Origin: Alloalcanivorax gelatiniphagus
GTDB lineage: Bacteria; Pseudomonadota; Gammaproteobacteria; Pseudomonadales; Alcanivoracaceae
Assembly (NCBI RefSeq): GCF_005938655.1
Contig: NZ_VCQT01000022.1
Span: 124,001-188,000 of the forward strand
Length of the DNA: 64,000 nt
Direction of reading: 5' to 3'
The notes under the pieces were generated by a model, which was given only the letters and a program-made list of their open reading frames with translations, ran no database searches and had not been told where the DNA came from. Every line of letters starts with the position of its first letter. Positions within the stretch are counted from its first letter, which is position 1. A program made the position numbers and the translations under genes. This document shows, one piece after another, positions 27,349-36,700 of the stretch.

Positions 27349-28254
27349 TCATGCCCATAACGGATGAGCCTTCCAGTCGGCAGGGAGGCCCATTGCAACC
27401 CGGTATCTTTGTTCGCTTGCCAGAGTCTCCAGCAGCTCGTTACAAGACCCCGCCCAAGTGTCGCCATTGTGATTACTTCGCAGCAACACCCGGAGAATCA
27501 GCAGAGCGTAAAAGAGTCTGTCGTGACGGGGCGTTACCGGTGGATTCCACTCTGGTTCACGCACTCTCTCCGGTTTGATGGCCAACTCCCGGTTCCACAG
27601 GCGGCCGTGATGGGCGCACAGGTTGCGGATGTAAGTCAGGGTATGAAGCCAGTCTTTCAGCCTTTTGTGATGAATGTCGAGCTGGTCCGCGATCTGTCGC
27701 TTATCCGGGTTTTTCAGGCCGGTGTAACAGAACGACAATGACCCCAGCGACATGACCTCGGTGGACATCCAGATCGGCAAGGTTGGAAACCCGGTATAGT
27801 TACGTTTGAAGTGCTCGACGAACACGTCTTTGGATTGGTGGGCTTCGGATTCCAGCTTCGCAAGCCAGATAGCGTGATTGAATTCAGGGTGGAAATTGGC
27901 GGGGTCCGTATGTCCGAACGCTCCATACCGATGGCCGAGATGATAGGTCACCAAGGTACGGATATGCACCTCAATCCGCTCGATGGCATCCATCACCAAA
28001 AGCCGCAGGTGACGGTCAAACTCGTACAGCCGCACCACCTGGTCGAAGTCCGTACCCGGCTCGAACACGCCGGTCACCTGCCCTTTCGTGTCCCGCTGCA
28101 AAAACGGGTACCAGTAAGCACTCAGGCGGTAATAGCTGATCGAACTCAGATGACCGAGCGCCAGCGTCTGGTCGGGGATGTTAAGCCCCCTGGATCCCAG
28201 AAGTTGCAACTGCTCAGCGAACGAAAGAGGGAGCTTGGTATAGGGCTTCAGCAT
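27349..28254 (-). CDS. Abi_2/AbiF-family abortive infection protein
   Basis: The 301-aa protein belongs to the Abi_2 (AbiD/AbiF) family, HEPN-related RNases from which Cas13 is thought to descend. The N-terminus (LPLSFAEQLQLLGSRGLNI) and ISYYRLSAYWYPFL are family-typical. A HEPN-type motif is visible as RNLCAHHGRLWNREL near residues 225-240. The ATG at 28254 is chosen because upstream residues are encoded within the predicted RNA terminator. It sits between hsdS and hsdR, preceded by its own small-RNA candidate. Confidence 0.85.
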   Translation of the reverse strand: MLKPYTKLPLSFAEQLQLLGSRGLNIPDQTLALGHLSSISYYRLSAYWYPFLQRDTKGQVTGVFEPGTDFDQVVRLYEFDRHLRLLVMDAIERIEVHIRTLVTYHLGHRYGAFGHTDPANFHPEFNHAIWLAKLESEAHQSKDVFVEHFKRNYTGFPTLPIWMSTEVMSLGSLSFCYTGLKNPDKRQIADQLDIHHKRLKDWLHTLTYIRNLCAHHGRLWNRELAIKPERVREPEWNPPVTPRHDRLFYALLILRVLLRSNHNGDTWAGSCNELLETLASEQRYRVAMGLPADWKAHPLWA

Positions 28255-28293
28255 CGGGCAGCCCCTGGACCGCCGACCGGTAAACGGCGGACA

Positions 28294-28356
28294 TAAAAAA
28301 GCCACCAAGGTTGCGCGACACCCCCAAGGAGGGCACTAAGCGTGGTGGCTGTGTTA
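28294..28356 (-). ncRNA. Small RNA upstream of the AbiF gene (AbiF-RNA candidate)
   Basis: On the minus strand a hairpin with stem AGCCACCA/TGGTGGCT (28343-28350 with 28300-28307) is followed by six T, the pattern of an intrinsic terminator. A smaller CCC/GGG hairpin lies in its loop. A sigma-70-like promoter stands just upstream. Conserved structured RNAs upstream of AbiF genes have been described and act as RNA antitoxins; I infer that this is one. Ends are approximate, and I could not compare it with the Rfam model. Confidence 0.55.
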
Positions 28357-28362
28357 CCGACA

Positions 28363-28391
28363 ATATAACGAATCCCGGCCAGCAAACGCAA
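28363..28391 (-). promoter_or_regulatory. Promoter of the AbiF-linked small RNA
   Basis: Minus strand reads TTGCGT (28391-28386), a 17-base spacer, then TTATAT (28368-28363). Spacing is optimal for sigma-70. The start site would fall near 28356, just before the hairpin, which fits a short independently transcribed RNA. Confidence 0.55.
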
Positions 28392-28602
28392 GTGGCCGCC
28401 GCCCCGCGAGGGAATGGGCTGAGACCCGATTTCCCAACCCGGGGGCCAACCGGCACCAACGCCACAACTAACGTCCGCCGACGGCAAGAGAAGCGCCAGG
28501 TTTAGCGGGGCCCCGGCCGGAACAGGGGCGGCACAACGCTCGCTGGTGTTGGGGGCTAGCTTCCGTAACAAAATACCCTCCCATCCCTGGTCATAATACG
28601 CC

Positions 28603-29814
28603 TCAGGCGGTGGCTCGTTCGGCCTCGTCGACCTTGACGCGGCGTTTTCCGGTGAGGAGTTGTTGCATTAGGGCTTTTTTCTGCTTTTGGAGCAGGGAGA
28701 GATCTTTCTCCAGTTCTTGGACCTCTTTCTCCGCTGAGGCGATGACCTTGGCGATGGCCTTTTGTTCATCCAGATTCGGAAGAGAAACGCTCAAGGAGAA
28801 GAAATCAGCAGGCTTTACATTGAGGAGCCCGTGAGCTCGACCTCCCTCGTTGGCGACTTTACTCAGACCATGATTAAGAAAACCTGCCTCAAAATAATGC
28901 TCCAAATAGTCACCGCTTGCCATTTTCTCATCTGCAATTTCGAAACAAATATAAAGAGTCGTCACGACAGCTTCGGGATAACGATTAAGGCGCTTAACCG
29001 CCCCCATAGGATACCCTTTTGAATAACTTTTATTATAAGCAAACTGCCCTTTCTTAATCAAAAAATATCCATCTAGAAATTCTGAAGCGATTGACTTCTT
29101 GAAAAATTCCTGCTGCCGTATAAGCCCTTGCTTGCCGGAAATAGTTACAACATTAGCGCTCTGTCCATCATTTTTCGTGGTAACACGCCTGAAAACATCG
29201 CCCATCTTCGCGGAAAACCATTCACCCTCAAAACCCGGCAACCGCTTCTTCCCCGTCAGCAACTGCTGCATCAGGGCTTTTTTCTGCTGCTCGCTATTGG
29301 CCAGAAGCTGTTCCGTGGTCGCAATGGCTTCGTCCCAGGTGGAAAGTATTCTAGCAATTCTATTTTGTTCTAAAAGTGGAGGGACGGGGATGACTTGTTC
29401 CGCAATGTCTGATTTCTGGACATGTAGAAGAGTAGCTTTAAATCCGTGAGCTTTATTTTCAACGCACTCTGTAACTCTAATCAAAGCAAAATAAAGCCAA
29501 TCTGGATTAACTTTCATCTTGGGCTCTACACGGAAAATATGCTGATTCAAGACCCCTCTGGGCCCGGACCAACGCTTGGCACCGAATGAAACGCCTTTTG
29601 TACCAGCCCAAGCGAACAGAATATCTCCAGGCTCGACAACCCACCTATCTTTAACCTCACCATTAAAGTAATTAAAATCACTTGAGCCATTCAAATTTTG
29701 GATACGAATGATCGGCCAGCCCTGGGTGGACCATTCGGAAGCTTTAAATCCATTTCCATTAAAAAACTCACAAAATTCTCCGACACTTTGTGCGCTCCAC
29801 CCATCAGGAACCAT
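28603..29814 (-). CDS. hsdS: Type I restriction enzyme specificity subunit S
   Basis: The 403-aa protein chooses the DNA target through two recognition domains separated by conserved helices. An internal duplication is clear: QKKALMQQLLTGKKRLPGFE near 180-200 and QKKALMQQLLTGKRRVKVDE near the C-terminus mark the two conserved regions. The recognition domains are AT-rich compared with neighbours, as expected for swapped specificity domains. It overlaps the hsdM 3' end by 11 bases. Confidence 0.93.
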   Translation of the reverse strand: MVPDGWSAQSVGEFCEFFNGNGFKASEWSTQGWPIIRIQNLNGSSDFNYFNGEVKDRWVVEPGDILFAWAGTKGVSFGAKRWSGPRGVLNQHIFRVEPKMKVNPDWLYFALIRVTECVENKAHGFKATLLHVQKSDIAEQVIPVPPLLEQNRIARILSTWDEAIATTEQLLANSEQQKKALMQQLLTGKKRLPGFEGEWFSAKMGDVFRRVTTKNDGQSANVVTISGKQGLIRQQEFFKKSIASEFLDGYFLIKKGQFAYNKSYSKGYPMGAVKRLNRYPEAVVTTLYICFEIADEKMASGDYLEHYFEAGFLNHGLSKVANEGGRAHGLLNVKPADFFSLSVSLPNLDEQKAIAKVIASAEKEVQELEKDLSLLQKQKKALMQQLLTGKRRVKVDEAERATA

Positions 29815-31336
29815 AACCCAGCTCCTTCAGATAACCGTCCATCTGCTGCTCGAGCGACGCCAGCTTCTCCTTGAGCTGTTTGCGCTCGGCCCGCACCGCC
29901 ATCAGGTCGATTTCCTCCTCTTCCTCGAAGGTATCCACATAGCGGGGGATATTCAGGTTGAAGTCGTTCTCGGCGATTTCTTCCGGCGTGGCCAGGTGGG
30001 CGTATTTGTCCACATCGGCGCGGTTGGTGTAGGTCTTGACGATCTTGCGGATATTGTCCTCGGAGAGGGCATTCTGGTTCTTGCCCGCCCGGAACTCGCG
30101 GCTGGCGTCGATAAAGAGCACGTTTTCGTCGGTCTTGTCCTGACGGAACACCAGGATCGCCGCCGGAATGCCGGTGCCGAAAAAGAGCTTTTCCGGCAGG
30201 CCGATCACGGCATCCAGCAGGTTTTCCTGGATCAGCTGCTTGCGGATCCTGCCCTCGCTGGAGCCTCGGAACAGTACGCCATGGGGCACCACCACGCCCA
30301 TGCGGCCACCTTTCTTTGCCGAAGAGCCGGGCTTCAGCGTCTCGATCATGTGCAGGATAAAGGCGTAATCGCCCTTGGTCTTGGGCGGAATACCTCGGCG
30401 ATAACGGCCATGGGGGTCGTCGCCGGCGCCTTCATGGCCCCACTTGTCCAGCGAGAACGGCGGATTGGCCACCACCACGTCAAACAGCCGGAGCCGGCCT
30501 TTGTCGTCCAGCAGCTTGGGGTTGCGCAGGGTGTCGCCCCACTCGATCCTGTGGTTATCCACCCCGTGCAGAAACATGTTCATCTTCGCCAGCGCCCAGG
30601 TACTGCCGATGGCCTCCTGGCCATACAGGGCGAAGCGCTTGGAGCCGTTGTGGGCGTTCTTGATCTGGTTGGCGCATTTCAGCAGCAGTGATCCGGACCC
30701 ACAGGCCGGATCACAGATCTCGTCGCCTTCCGCCGGTGCCATCAGCTCGGCGATCAATTCCGACACCTCCGCCGGTGTGTAGAACTCGCCGGCCTTCTTG
30801 CCGGACGTGGCGGCGAACTGCGCGATCAGATATTCGTAGGCATTGCCGATGATATCCAGCCGCCCGATGCGGCTGGGCCGCAGGTTCAGCTCCGGCTTGT
30901 GGAAATCCTCCAGCAGCGCCTTGAGGATTTCATTCTTCTGCTTCTCGTCACCCAGCTTGTTGGAGTTGAAGCTGATGTCCTGGAACACATCACTCAGCTT
31001 CTGGATATTCTCTTCCTCAATGGCGTGCAGCGCCTTGTCGATGCGCTCGCCATTGCCCGGCTCATGGCGGTGCTCATACAGCGAGTAGAAATTCGCCGCC
31101 GGCGGCAGCACAAAGCGCTCGTTCTTCATCAGTTCCCGAATCAGATCGGGGTGATCGCCATGCTCTTTCTGGTAGGCGTCCCAGTGATCCTGCCAGACGT
31201 CCGACAGGTACTTCACGAACAGCATGGTGAGCACATAATCCTTGTAAATGCTCGGATCCACCGTGCCCCTGAAGGTGTCACAGGCCCGCCACACGGCCTT
31301 GTTGATCTGGCCCTGGTTAATGTTCGTTTCGCTCAT
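29804..31336 (-). CDS. hsdM: Type I restriction enzyme methyltransferase subunit M
   Basis: The 510-aa N6-adenine methyltransferase has the SAM-binding motif DPACGSGSLLLKCANQI near residues 205-220 and the catalytic motif NPPFSLDKWG near 295. The N-terminal HsdM domain (VWRACDTFRGTVDPSIYKD) and a C-terminal coiled coil (EEIDLMAVRAERKQLKEKLA) are present. It is followed by hsdS with overlap and preceded, 30 bases away, by mrr. Confidence 0.95.
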   Translation of the reverse strand: MSETNINQGQINKAVWRACDTFRGTVDPSIYKDYVLTMLFVKYLSDVWQDHWDAYQKEHGDHPDLIRELMKNERFVLPPAANFYSLYEHRHEPGNGERIDKALHAIEEENIQKLSDVFQDISFNSNKLGDEKQKNEILKALLEDFHKPELNLRPSRIGRLDIIGNAYEYLIAQFAATSGKKAGEFYTPAEVSELIAELMAPAEGDEICDPACGSGSLLLKCANQIKNAHNGSKRFALYGQEAIGSTWALAKMNMFLHGVDNHRIEWGDTLRNPKLLDDKGRLRLFDVVVANPPFSLDKWGHEGAGDDPHGRYRRGIPPKTKGDYAFILHMIETLKPGSSAKKGGRMGVVVPHGVLFRGSSEGRIRKQLIQENLLDAVIGLPEKLFFGTGIPAAILVFRQDKTDENVLFIDASREFRAGKNQNALSEDNIRKIVKTYTNRADVDKYAHLATPEEIAENDFNLNIPRYVDTFEEEEEIDLMAVRAERKQLKEKLASLEQQMDGYLKELGYGS

Positions 31337-31366
31337 TTCGCTCTCTTGGGTTCTTGATGAGTAACG

Positions 31367-32281
31367 CTACTCTTCACTAAAATAGTCGCTGTCAATCTGC
31401 TTCACTTCATAAACCTGCTTGATACTCACCCCCAGGTTGTTTTCCACCATCAGTTGCGCCAGTTCCCTGCCGTCGAGCAGGACCACCTTCATGCTCAGAC
31501 CATCGGCGGCCTCGCGGGCGCCCGGTGAGAACTCGGAAGTGGTGATGAACACGCCCTTGCGGGCACCCCGTCGGGTGAGCGCGCCGATGAACTTGTCGAT
31601 TTCCGGGCGATGGACGGTGTTGGCCCAGCGCTTGGCCTGGAGATAGATCACGTCCAGCCCCAGCTTGTCTTCCTTGATGGTGCCGTCGATACCGTCGTCG
31701 TTGGTGAGCTGGGTGGCTTGCCCGGCTTCCTGGCGGGAGCCGCCGTAGCCCATGGCCAGCATCAGGTCGACCACCAACTGCTCGAAGAACTGGGGTGAGG
31801 CCTGGCGCACCTGGGTGAGTATCTCGTCGGTCAGAGCCTCCATGAGGGACTGATGGGCTTCGGCCAGGCGTTCGTCCGGGGTGGTCTGGTCCAGATCGTC
31901 GGCCATATCCTGGCTGTCGTCGGCCTTGTCCTTGGGCGTATGGGTATGGAAGCGCTCGAATTCGGGGAACTGCTTGAGCCAGCGGACGGTGATCCGGTCA
32001 GGGCCCTGGGCCAATGCATCCAGGCCGCGATCGGTAATCTGAACCATGCCGCGCTCCGGGATGTGCAGCAGGCCGGCTTTGTTCAGATAGGTTCGGGCCC
32101 AGCCGACCCGGTTGTTGATCACGGTCTGACGGCCGGATGGAAGTCTTTGCTTGCGCTCTTCGTCGCTCAGCAGGAACGTCTCCGCCACGTGCTGACGCAC
32201 GTCGCCGAGAGTCCGGGGCTGGCCATCGCTGACGGCGGCCAGCACCGGCCGCATCACGGTTTGGAAGTCGGGTATGGCCAT
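31367..32281 (-). CDS. Mrr-type restriction endonuclease
   Basis: The 304-aa protein has an N-terminal winged-helix Mrr_N domain (about residues 1-95, RPVLAAVSDGQPRTLGDVRQ) and a C-terminal Mrr catalytic domain. The nuclease core shows NDDGIDGTIKEDKLGLDVIY followed by LQAKRW, the expected D-(D/E)-QxK arrangement. Mrr enzymes cut modified DNA. Its place at the head of the hsd operon suggests a combined defence of unmodified and modified DNA. Confidence 0.9.
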   Translation of the reverse strand: MAIPDFQTVMRPVLAAVSDGQPRTLGDVRQHVAETFLLSDEERKQRLPSGRQTVINNRVGWARTYLNKAGLLHIPERGMVQITDRGLDALAQGPDRITVRWLKQFPEFERFHTHTPKDKADDSQDMADDLDQTTPDERLAEAHQSLMEALTDEILTQVRQASPQFFEQLVVDLMLAMGYGGSRQEAGQATQLTNDDGIDGTIKEDKLGLDVIYLQAKRWANTVHRPEIDKFIGALTRRGARKGVFITTSEFSPGAREAADGLSMKVVLLDGRELAQLMVENNLGVSIKQVYEVKQIDSDYFSEE

Positions 32282-32321
32282 AACGTCCCCTTTTTAATTC
32301 TTTAGCAGCACCAGCGGAGAT

Positions 32322-32618
32322 CTAATAACCCGCTTCCTTGTGATGGCGCACCGCCAACACATACACCGCATCTTCGCCGGGCAGGTAGCGGTAAAGCGCC
32401 ACATAACCGGCTTTGCCGAAAGCAATCATCAACTCCCGCAGTTCCGGCATCTCGTCATCGGGTCGGCCCATGTCCGGGGCTGTCTCCAACATCCGCAGAT
32501 GCCGCGCGAGGGTCCGACCGGCACGGACGGCCGATTCTCCAGCTTCCACGGCCTCCAGGAAAGCCCGGCACCGTGCCAGCCCGCGCACGGCGCCTTCGGT
32601 GATAATTACTCGTGGCAC
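32322..32618 (-). CDS. RelE/ParE-superfamily toxin
   Basis: The 98-aa protein has the ParE/RelE fold pattern: MPRVIITEGAVRGLARCRAF at the N-terminus, PDMGRPDDEMPELRELMIAF in the middle and AVYVLAVRHHKEAGY at the end. It overlaps the upstream antitoxin gene by 13 bases. Family members either block gyrase or cut mRNA; which applies here is unclear. Confidence 0.85.
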   Translation of the reverse strand: MPRVIITEGAVRGLARCRAFLEAVEAGESAVRAGRTLARHLRMLETAPDMGRPDDEMPELRELMIAFGKAGYVALYRYLPGEDAVYVLAVRHHKEAGY

Positions 32619-32875
32619 TCGGGCGGCGCCTTATCGTCCCGTCCCCAGGATTCCAGCCACTCGTTGGTTTCCTGGACCGTGAGGTGGCGCCCGGTCTCGC
32701 GGTAGGACCGCCAGGACTCCAGGGCTTCCTGTTTGAAGCTCTCCTGGGCCTCTTCGCGGGCCACATATTGCCTGATCGCTTCGAGCATGATCCAGTGGGG
32801 AGTTCGGCGGCGCTGGCTGGCCAGTGCCCGGACACGGCCTTTCAGTTCGTCGTCAATCTTGATGGAGGTTGCCAT
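32606..32875 (-). CDS. Ribbon-helix-helix antitoxin
   Basis: The 89-aa protein starts MATSIKIDDELKGRVRALAS, a ribbon-helix-helix DNA-binding N-terminus, followed by a charged toxin-binding tail. It precedes and overlaps the ParE-like toxin gene. It probably neutralises the toxin and represses its own promoter. Confidence 0.85.
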   Translation of the reverse strand: MATSIKIDDELKGRVRALASQRRRTPHWIMLEAIRQYVAREEAQESFKQEALESWRSYRETGRHLTVQETNEWLESWGRDDKAPPECHE

Positions 32876-33032
32876 GGCGGCCTCGTATCGAAAGGTAATA
32901 CCTGGTGATACCCTAGGTGGTTGATAGGGCTCTGTCCATAACGGACGGGGCAGGCGGGGTTCGGTAAGGTGGGGGGACGCGTTCAGAGTTTATGGGGGCT
33001 CTTGAAGCGCGGTGGACACCTCCCTGGTCGAT

Positions 33033-33057
33033 GATTAAGATCGATTTATCCTTAATC
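33033..33057. promoter_or_regulatory. Inverted-repeat operator before the second toxin-antitoxin pair
   Basis: GATTAAG (33033-33039) and CTTAATC (33051-33057) are perfect inverted arms in AT-rich DNA, 36 bases upstream of the antitoxin start. Their position fits autoregulation by the ribbon-helix-helix antitoxin. Confidence 0.65.
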
Positions 33058-33092
33058 ACACCGACACATTCCCACCCAAAGAGGTGTTGACC

Positions 33093-33365
33093 ATGTCAGC
33101 GTCCAATCCGACCCGTTCAGTAACCGCCCATGTTCCCCTGGAACTGGCGGATCGCATCGATGAAGCCGCCATCCGGCTGGAACGATCCAAAAACTGGATC
33201 GTCCGCCAGGCCCTGGCCGACTGGCTCGACCTGGAAGAGGAACGTGACAGGCTCACCCGCGAAGCGCTGGCTGACGTGGACGCCGGACGCGTGATCGACC
33301 ATCAGGCTATTAGTGATTGGGCCGACAGTCTGGGCTCCGACTCGCCCCTGCCCGCTCCGCGCTGA
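33093..33365 (+). CDS. Ribbon-helix-helix (CopG-type) antitoxin
   Basis: The 90-aa protein has a CopG-type N-terminus (TAHVPLELADRIDEAAIRLE, then RSKNWIVRQALADWLDLEEE). The ATG at 33093 is preferred because GAGGTG stands 6 bases upstream. Its stop shares one base with the toxin start. The tail DHQAISDWADSLGSD likely binds the toxin. Confidence 0.87.
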   Translation: MSASNPTRSVTAHVPLELADRIDEAAIRLERSKNWIVRQALADWLDLEEERDRLTREALADVDAGRVIDHQAISDWADSLGSDSPLPAPR

Positions 33366-33640
33366 TGAAGCTCAAATGGACCAGCAAGGCGCTGTCCGAT
33401 CTGGTCAGGCTTTATGAATTTCTGGCGCCGATCAATCAACCCGCCGCGGCGCGCACCGTACGGCAACTCACCGACGCGCCCACCGCCCTGCTGACGAACC
33501 CACGGCTCGGCGAGCGTCTGGATACCTTCCAACCCAGGGCGGTGCGTCGCCTTCTGGTTGGCCATTACGAGATGCGTTACGAAGTGACCGATGACACCGT
33601 TTATATCCTGCGGCTATGGCATACGCGGGAGGATCGGTAG
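33365..33640 (+). CDS. ParE/RelE-superfamily toxin
   Basis: The 91-aa protein reads MKLKWTSKALSDLVRLYEFL and ends YEVTDDTVYILRLWHTREDR, a clear ParE/RelE pattern. The start is fixed by the TGATG overlap with the antitoxin stop. It is divergent from the other ParE-like pair at 32322-32875; the two toxins share only family-level similarity. Confidence 0.87.
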   Translation: MKLKWTSKALSDLVRLYEFLAPINQPAAARTVRQLTDAPTALLTNPRLGERLDTFQPRAVRRLLVGHYEMRYEVTDDTVYILRLWHTREDR

Positions 33641-33651
33641 CAGGAAGGCTC

Positions 33652-33797
33652 CGCCCCCAATAGAGCCATGCGCAAGGGTTTGCTATTCTTTCGCGCTTGG
33701 CTCCGTTTGGGTGGGGATCGCGGCTGAAGCCGCTCCTACCGCCCTGCCCTGCAAGCCACCCACACTCTCCAGAAAACAGGCGATACCGCGCTTATGG
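33652..33797 (+). repeat. Left copy of a 145-bp direct repeat (mutS leader duplicate)
   Basis: These 146 bases match 46385-46529 base for base except one extra A (CTGCAAGCC against CTGCAGCC). The copy contains a REP element and runs into an ATGG equal to the start of mutS, then diverges. The TAA stop of the large helicase gene (33794-33792, minus strand) lies inside its right end. Identity this high shows a recent duplication or active sequence exchange. Confidence 0.95.
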
Positions 33798-36700
33798 AAA
33801 ATCCTTGGGTTCATTGGCAAAAACATTTACCAACCTAGACTTCATCTGTTGCGTAAGCCTGGCGATACCGAGCGCCTGGCAGAACTCCGTAAACTGTCCC
33901 GCATCATCACAAGCCGACCGTATCTCGTGAATTTCTTCAGCACAGATATAGTCCAGCTTTTTCGTTTCGTCGTCCCGTCCATCCGTGCGGGCAAATCGTT
34001 TAACTGCCGTGCCACTCGTCTCCGGCCAATAAAAGCTGCCTACCTCTTCCCGAGTCGCCTCGCGATGCTGTTCCGCGATCTGCGCGACCCGCTCCTTGAT
34101 CTGCCGGCCCGCTCGCTGGAAGCCGTGCTCGCGAGCGATTCTGCGAACCAGCACTTCTTCGTGGATGGGACCTTCCAAGTCTACGACGTGCAGCACCATC
34201 TCCTTGAGCAGGTCGTCATACGCTGGCTGGTAGAATAACTCCGGGTCGATGGGGAAGCCGGCTAAATTGGCCCGGGCGTATCGAGTCACGATACCGTCGG
34301 GACCCGGCTCGCTGGCGCCGTTCGGCGAAGTTTGTTGAGAAGCTCGATCTTCCTCCTGCTTCGCCTGACCAGCCGCCTCGGCCTTTTGTGCCCGCTCCGC
34401 TCGTGTGGCCTCAAGATGTCCGGTCAAAGCCTGATCCAGCTCGTCTAGCGCTTTGTTTCGATTTGTCCACCAGTCCGTTGACCAAACTCGGAACAGGGTC
34501 CACCCCAGCCCTTCAAGGACACCTTGACGGATCTTGTCCCGTTCTCTGGCGTAGGCCGAACTGTGATACATAGCGCCATCGCACTCGATACCGGCTAAAT
34601 AGAGGCCGGGCAGATCCGGGTGGACGATACCCATGTCGATACGGTAGGCGGAGACACCGATCTGTGGGTGTACGGTCCAGCCCTTCTGCTGCAGACCGCG
34701 CGCCACCGCCACTTCAAATGGCGATTCGAAATCGCCCATGGACCCGCGAACAACCGCGCCCAGGGCGGACGCCCCGCGCTCAGCGTACTCAAGAAAGTGC
34801 TTCAGATCAGCCACGGCGCGAGCCTGGGTGCGGGCAAGGTCGATACGCTCGGGAGGCATGGTGGCGAATACCATCATCTCGGAGCGTGCACGGGTCATGG
34901 CGACGTTAAGGCGACGCTCCCCTCCGGTGCGGTTGAGTGGGCCGAAGTTCATGGTTACGTGGCCGGCCTCATCCGGACCGTAGGTAATACTGAACAGGAT
35001 CACATCCCGCTCATCCCCCTGCACGGTCTCCAGATTCTTCACGAACACCGGCTCCAAGGTATCCTCTTCAGAGAATGCCCACTCGATAGATGGATCCTCG
35101 GAACGCGCCGTGTCGAGCAGGTTTTCAATCAGGCTTTGCTGTTCGGTGTTAAAAGTCACGACACCAATAGACTGATGACGCACCGCGGGGTCGTTGGAGG
35201 TCAAGCGCCGTAAGATTTCCGCCACAATGGCCTTGGCTTCGCCCTGGTTATGCCGTGCCTTGCCACGGGCATAGAAGCCTTCCGTACGCACCAGCGAGAC
35301 CCCTTTATCCGGATGGACCGGGGCGGGGAAGGTGACCAGCGAGCTTTCATAGTAGCGGCTATTGGAGAACGCGATCAGGCTCTCGCGACGAGAACGGTAA
35401 TGAAGATTCAATACTCGCTGGGGAATGCTGGCGCCGATAAGCTCATCGAGGATACTTTCAAGATCTCCTTCCCCATCAACATCGCCATCCGGATCGTCAT
35501 CGGAACGGGCGAAGAAATTGGTGGGGGGCATCTGCTTGGGGTCCCCGGCCACAATGACCTGTTTACCGCGAGCAAGAGAACCCACCGCATCCCAAACTGT
35601 GATCTGGGAGGCTTCGTCAAAGATCACCACATCGAACAGCGCCTGTCCGGCGGATAGAAATTGCGCAATTGAGAGCGGGGACATCATCAGGCATGGCGCC
35701 AGGGTCGTCACCACGTCCGGGATGGCTTCCATCATTTCCCGCACTGGCTTATGCCGCGCCTTCTTCTGCAACTCGCGACGCAACACTCCCCAGGAAGAAT
35801 TTTTCCTGGTGCCTTCCTGATCCGGGATTTCCCCAGCCAGATTGGCAGCAATGTACTTGGCCGTCAGGTCATTGAACCGGGTATCCAACTCTCTGAAATT
35901 CCGGATCGACGCTTCATGCTCCGGCGATGAGAACTCACGCAGCACCTCGTCTTCGCCGATGACCGCCGAGGACCACCAACTACAGTAAGCGGCTTCAAAT
36001 ACATCTTCGATCTGATCCGCTGTCACCGTGCCGCTTTCGATGGCAGCCACCAGAGGCCCTAGTTGCAGATCCAAGGCCTCCGAGCGACGGCGCACCCAGG
36101 CGCACCAGTCCTTCAGCGAAACATGGTGATCGACAATTTCCTGGCATTGCGCGCGCACCACCTCCAAGGCGGCCACATCAGTCGGCAACCGACCGTCCAG
36201 CGACGCGCCGACCAGCTCCTCAAACCTAGCCTTGCGCGCATTGAACGTTTCGAGTGCCGCCTTGAAGCCATTGATAGCCCGGCCGACCGGGGCTTCGGGG
36301 GCCAGCAGGTCGTTCCCGTCGTACATCAGGGTGCGAATCTTGCCGCGCATGGCGGCCAGTGACTCCACATCATCCGCCAGCTTGCCGACCGCGACCCGGG
36401 CGCGGGTGCCCAGTAGCTTCAAGGCGGCCATGGCTTCAGGGTCGGAATTGTAGGAATCCCACTCCCGCAGGCCCTTCAGCAACCCGTCCAAGCGGTCGAT
36501 GTTGCCGCCGGTTTCCCGCAGCCGATCGAGCACGGGAATGTCATTATCCGGGTCAGGGTCACCCTGTGCCCCGCCCTCTCGCATCGCCTTGATGACCTTC
36601 CGCTTGGCAAACCAGCTTTTGGGCCACCAGGTGTCATTTGCCTCGCTCCACGCCTTCCCCAACTCCATCGCATCCAGCTTCTGCCAGGCCAACGCCTCAT

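Noticed and set aside
33791-33838. Short frame starting at the duplicated mutS ATG in the left repeat
   Set aside because: It reaches a stop after about 15 codons and diverges from MutS right after the start codon, so it is only part of the repeat.
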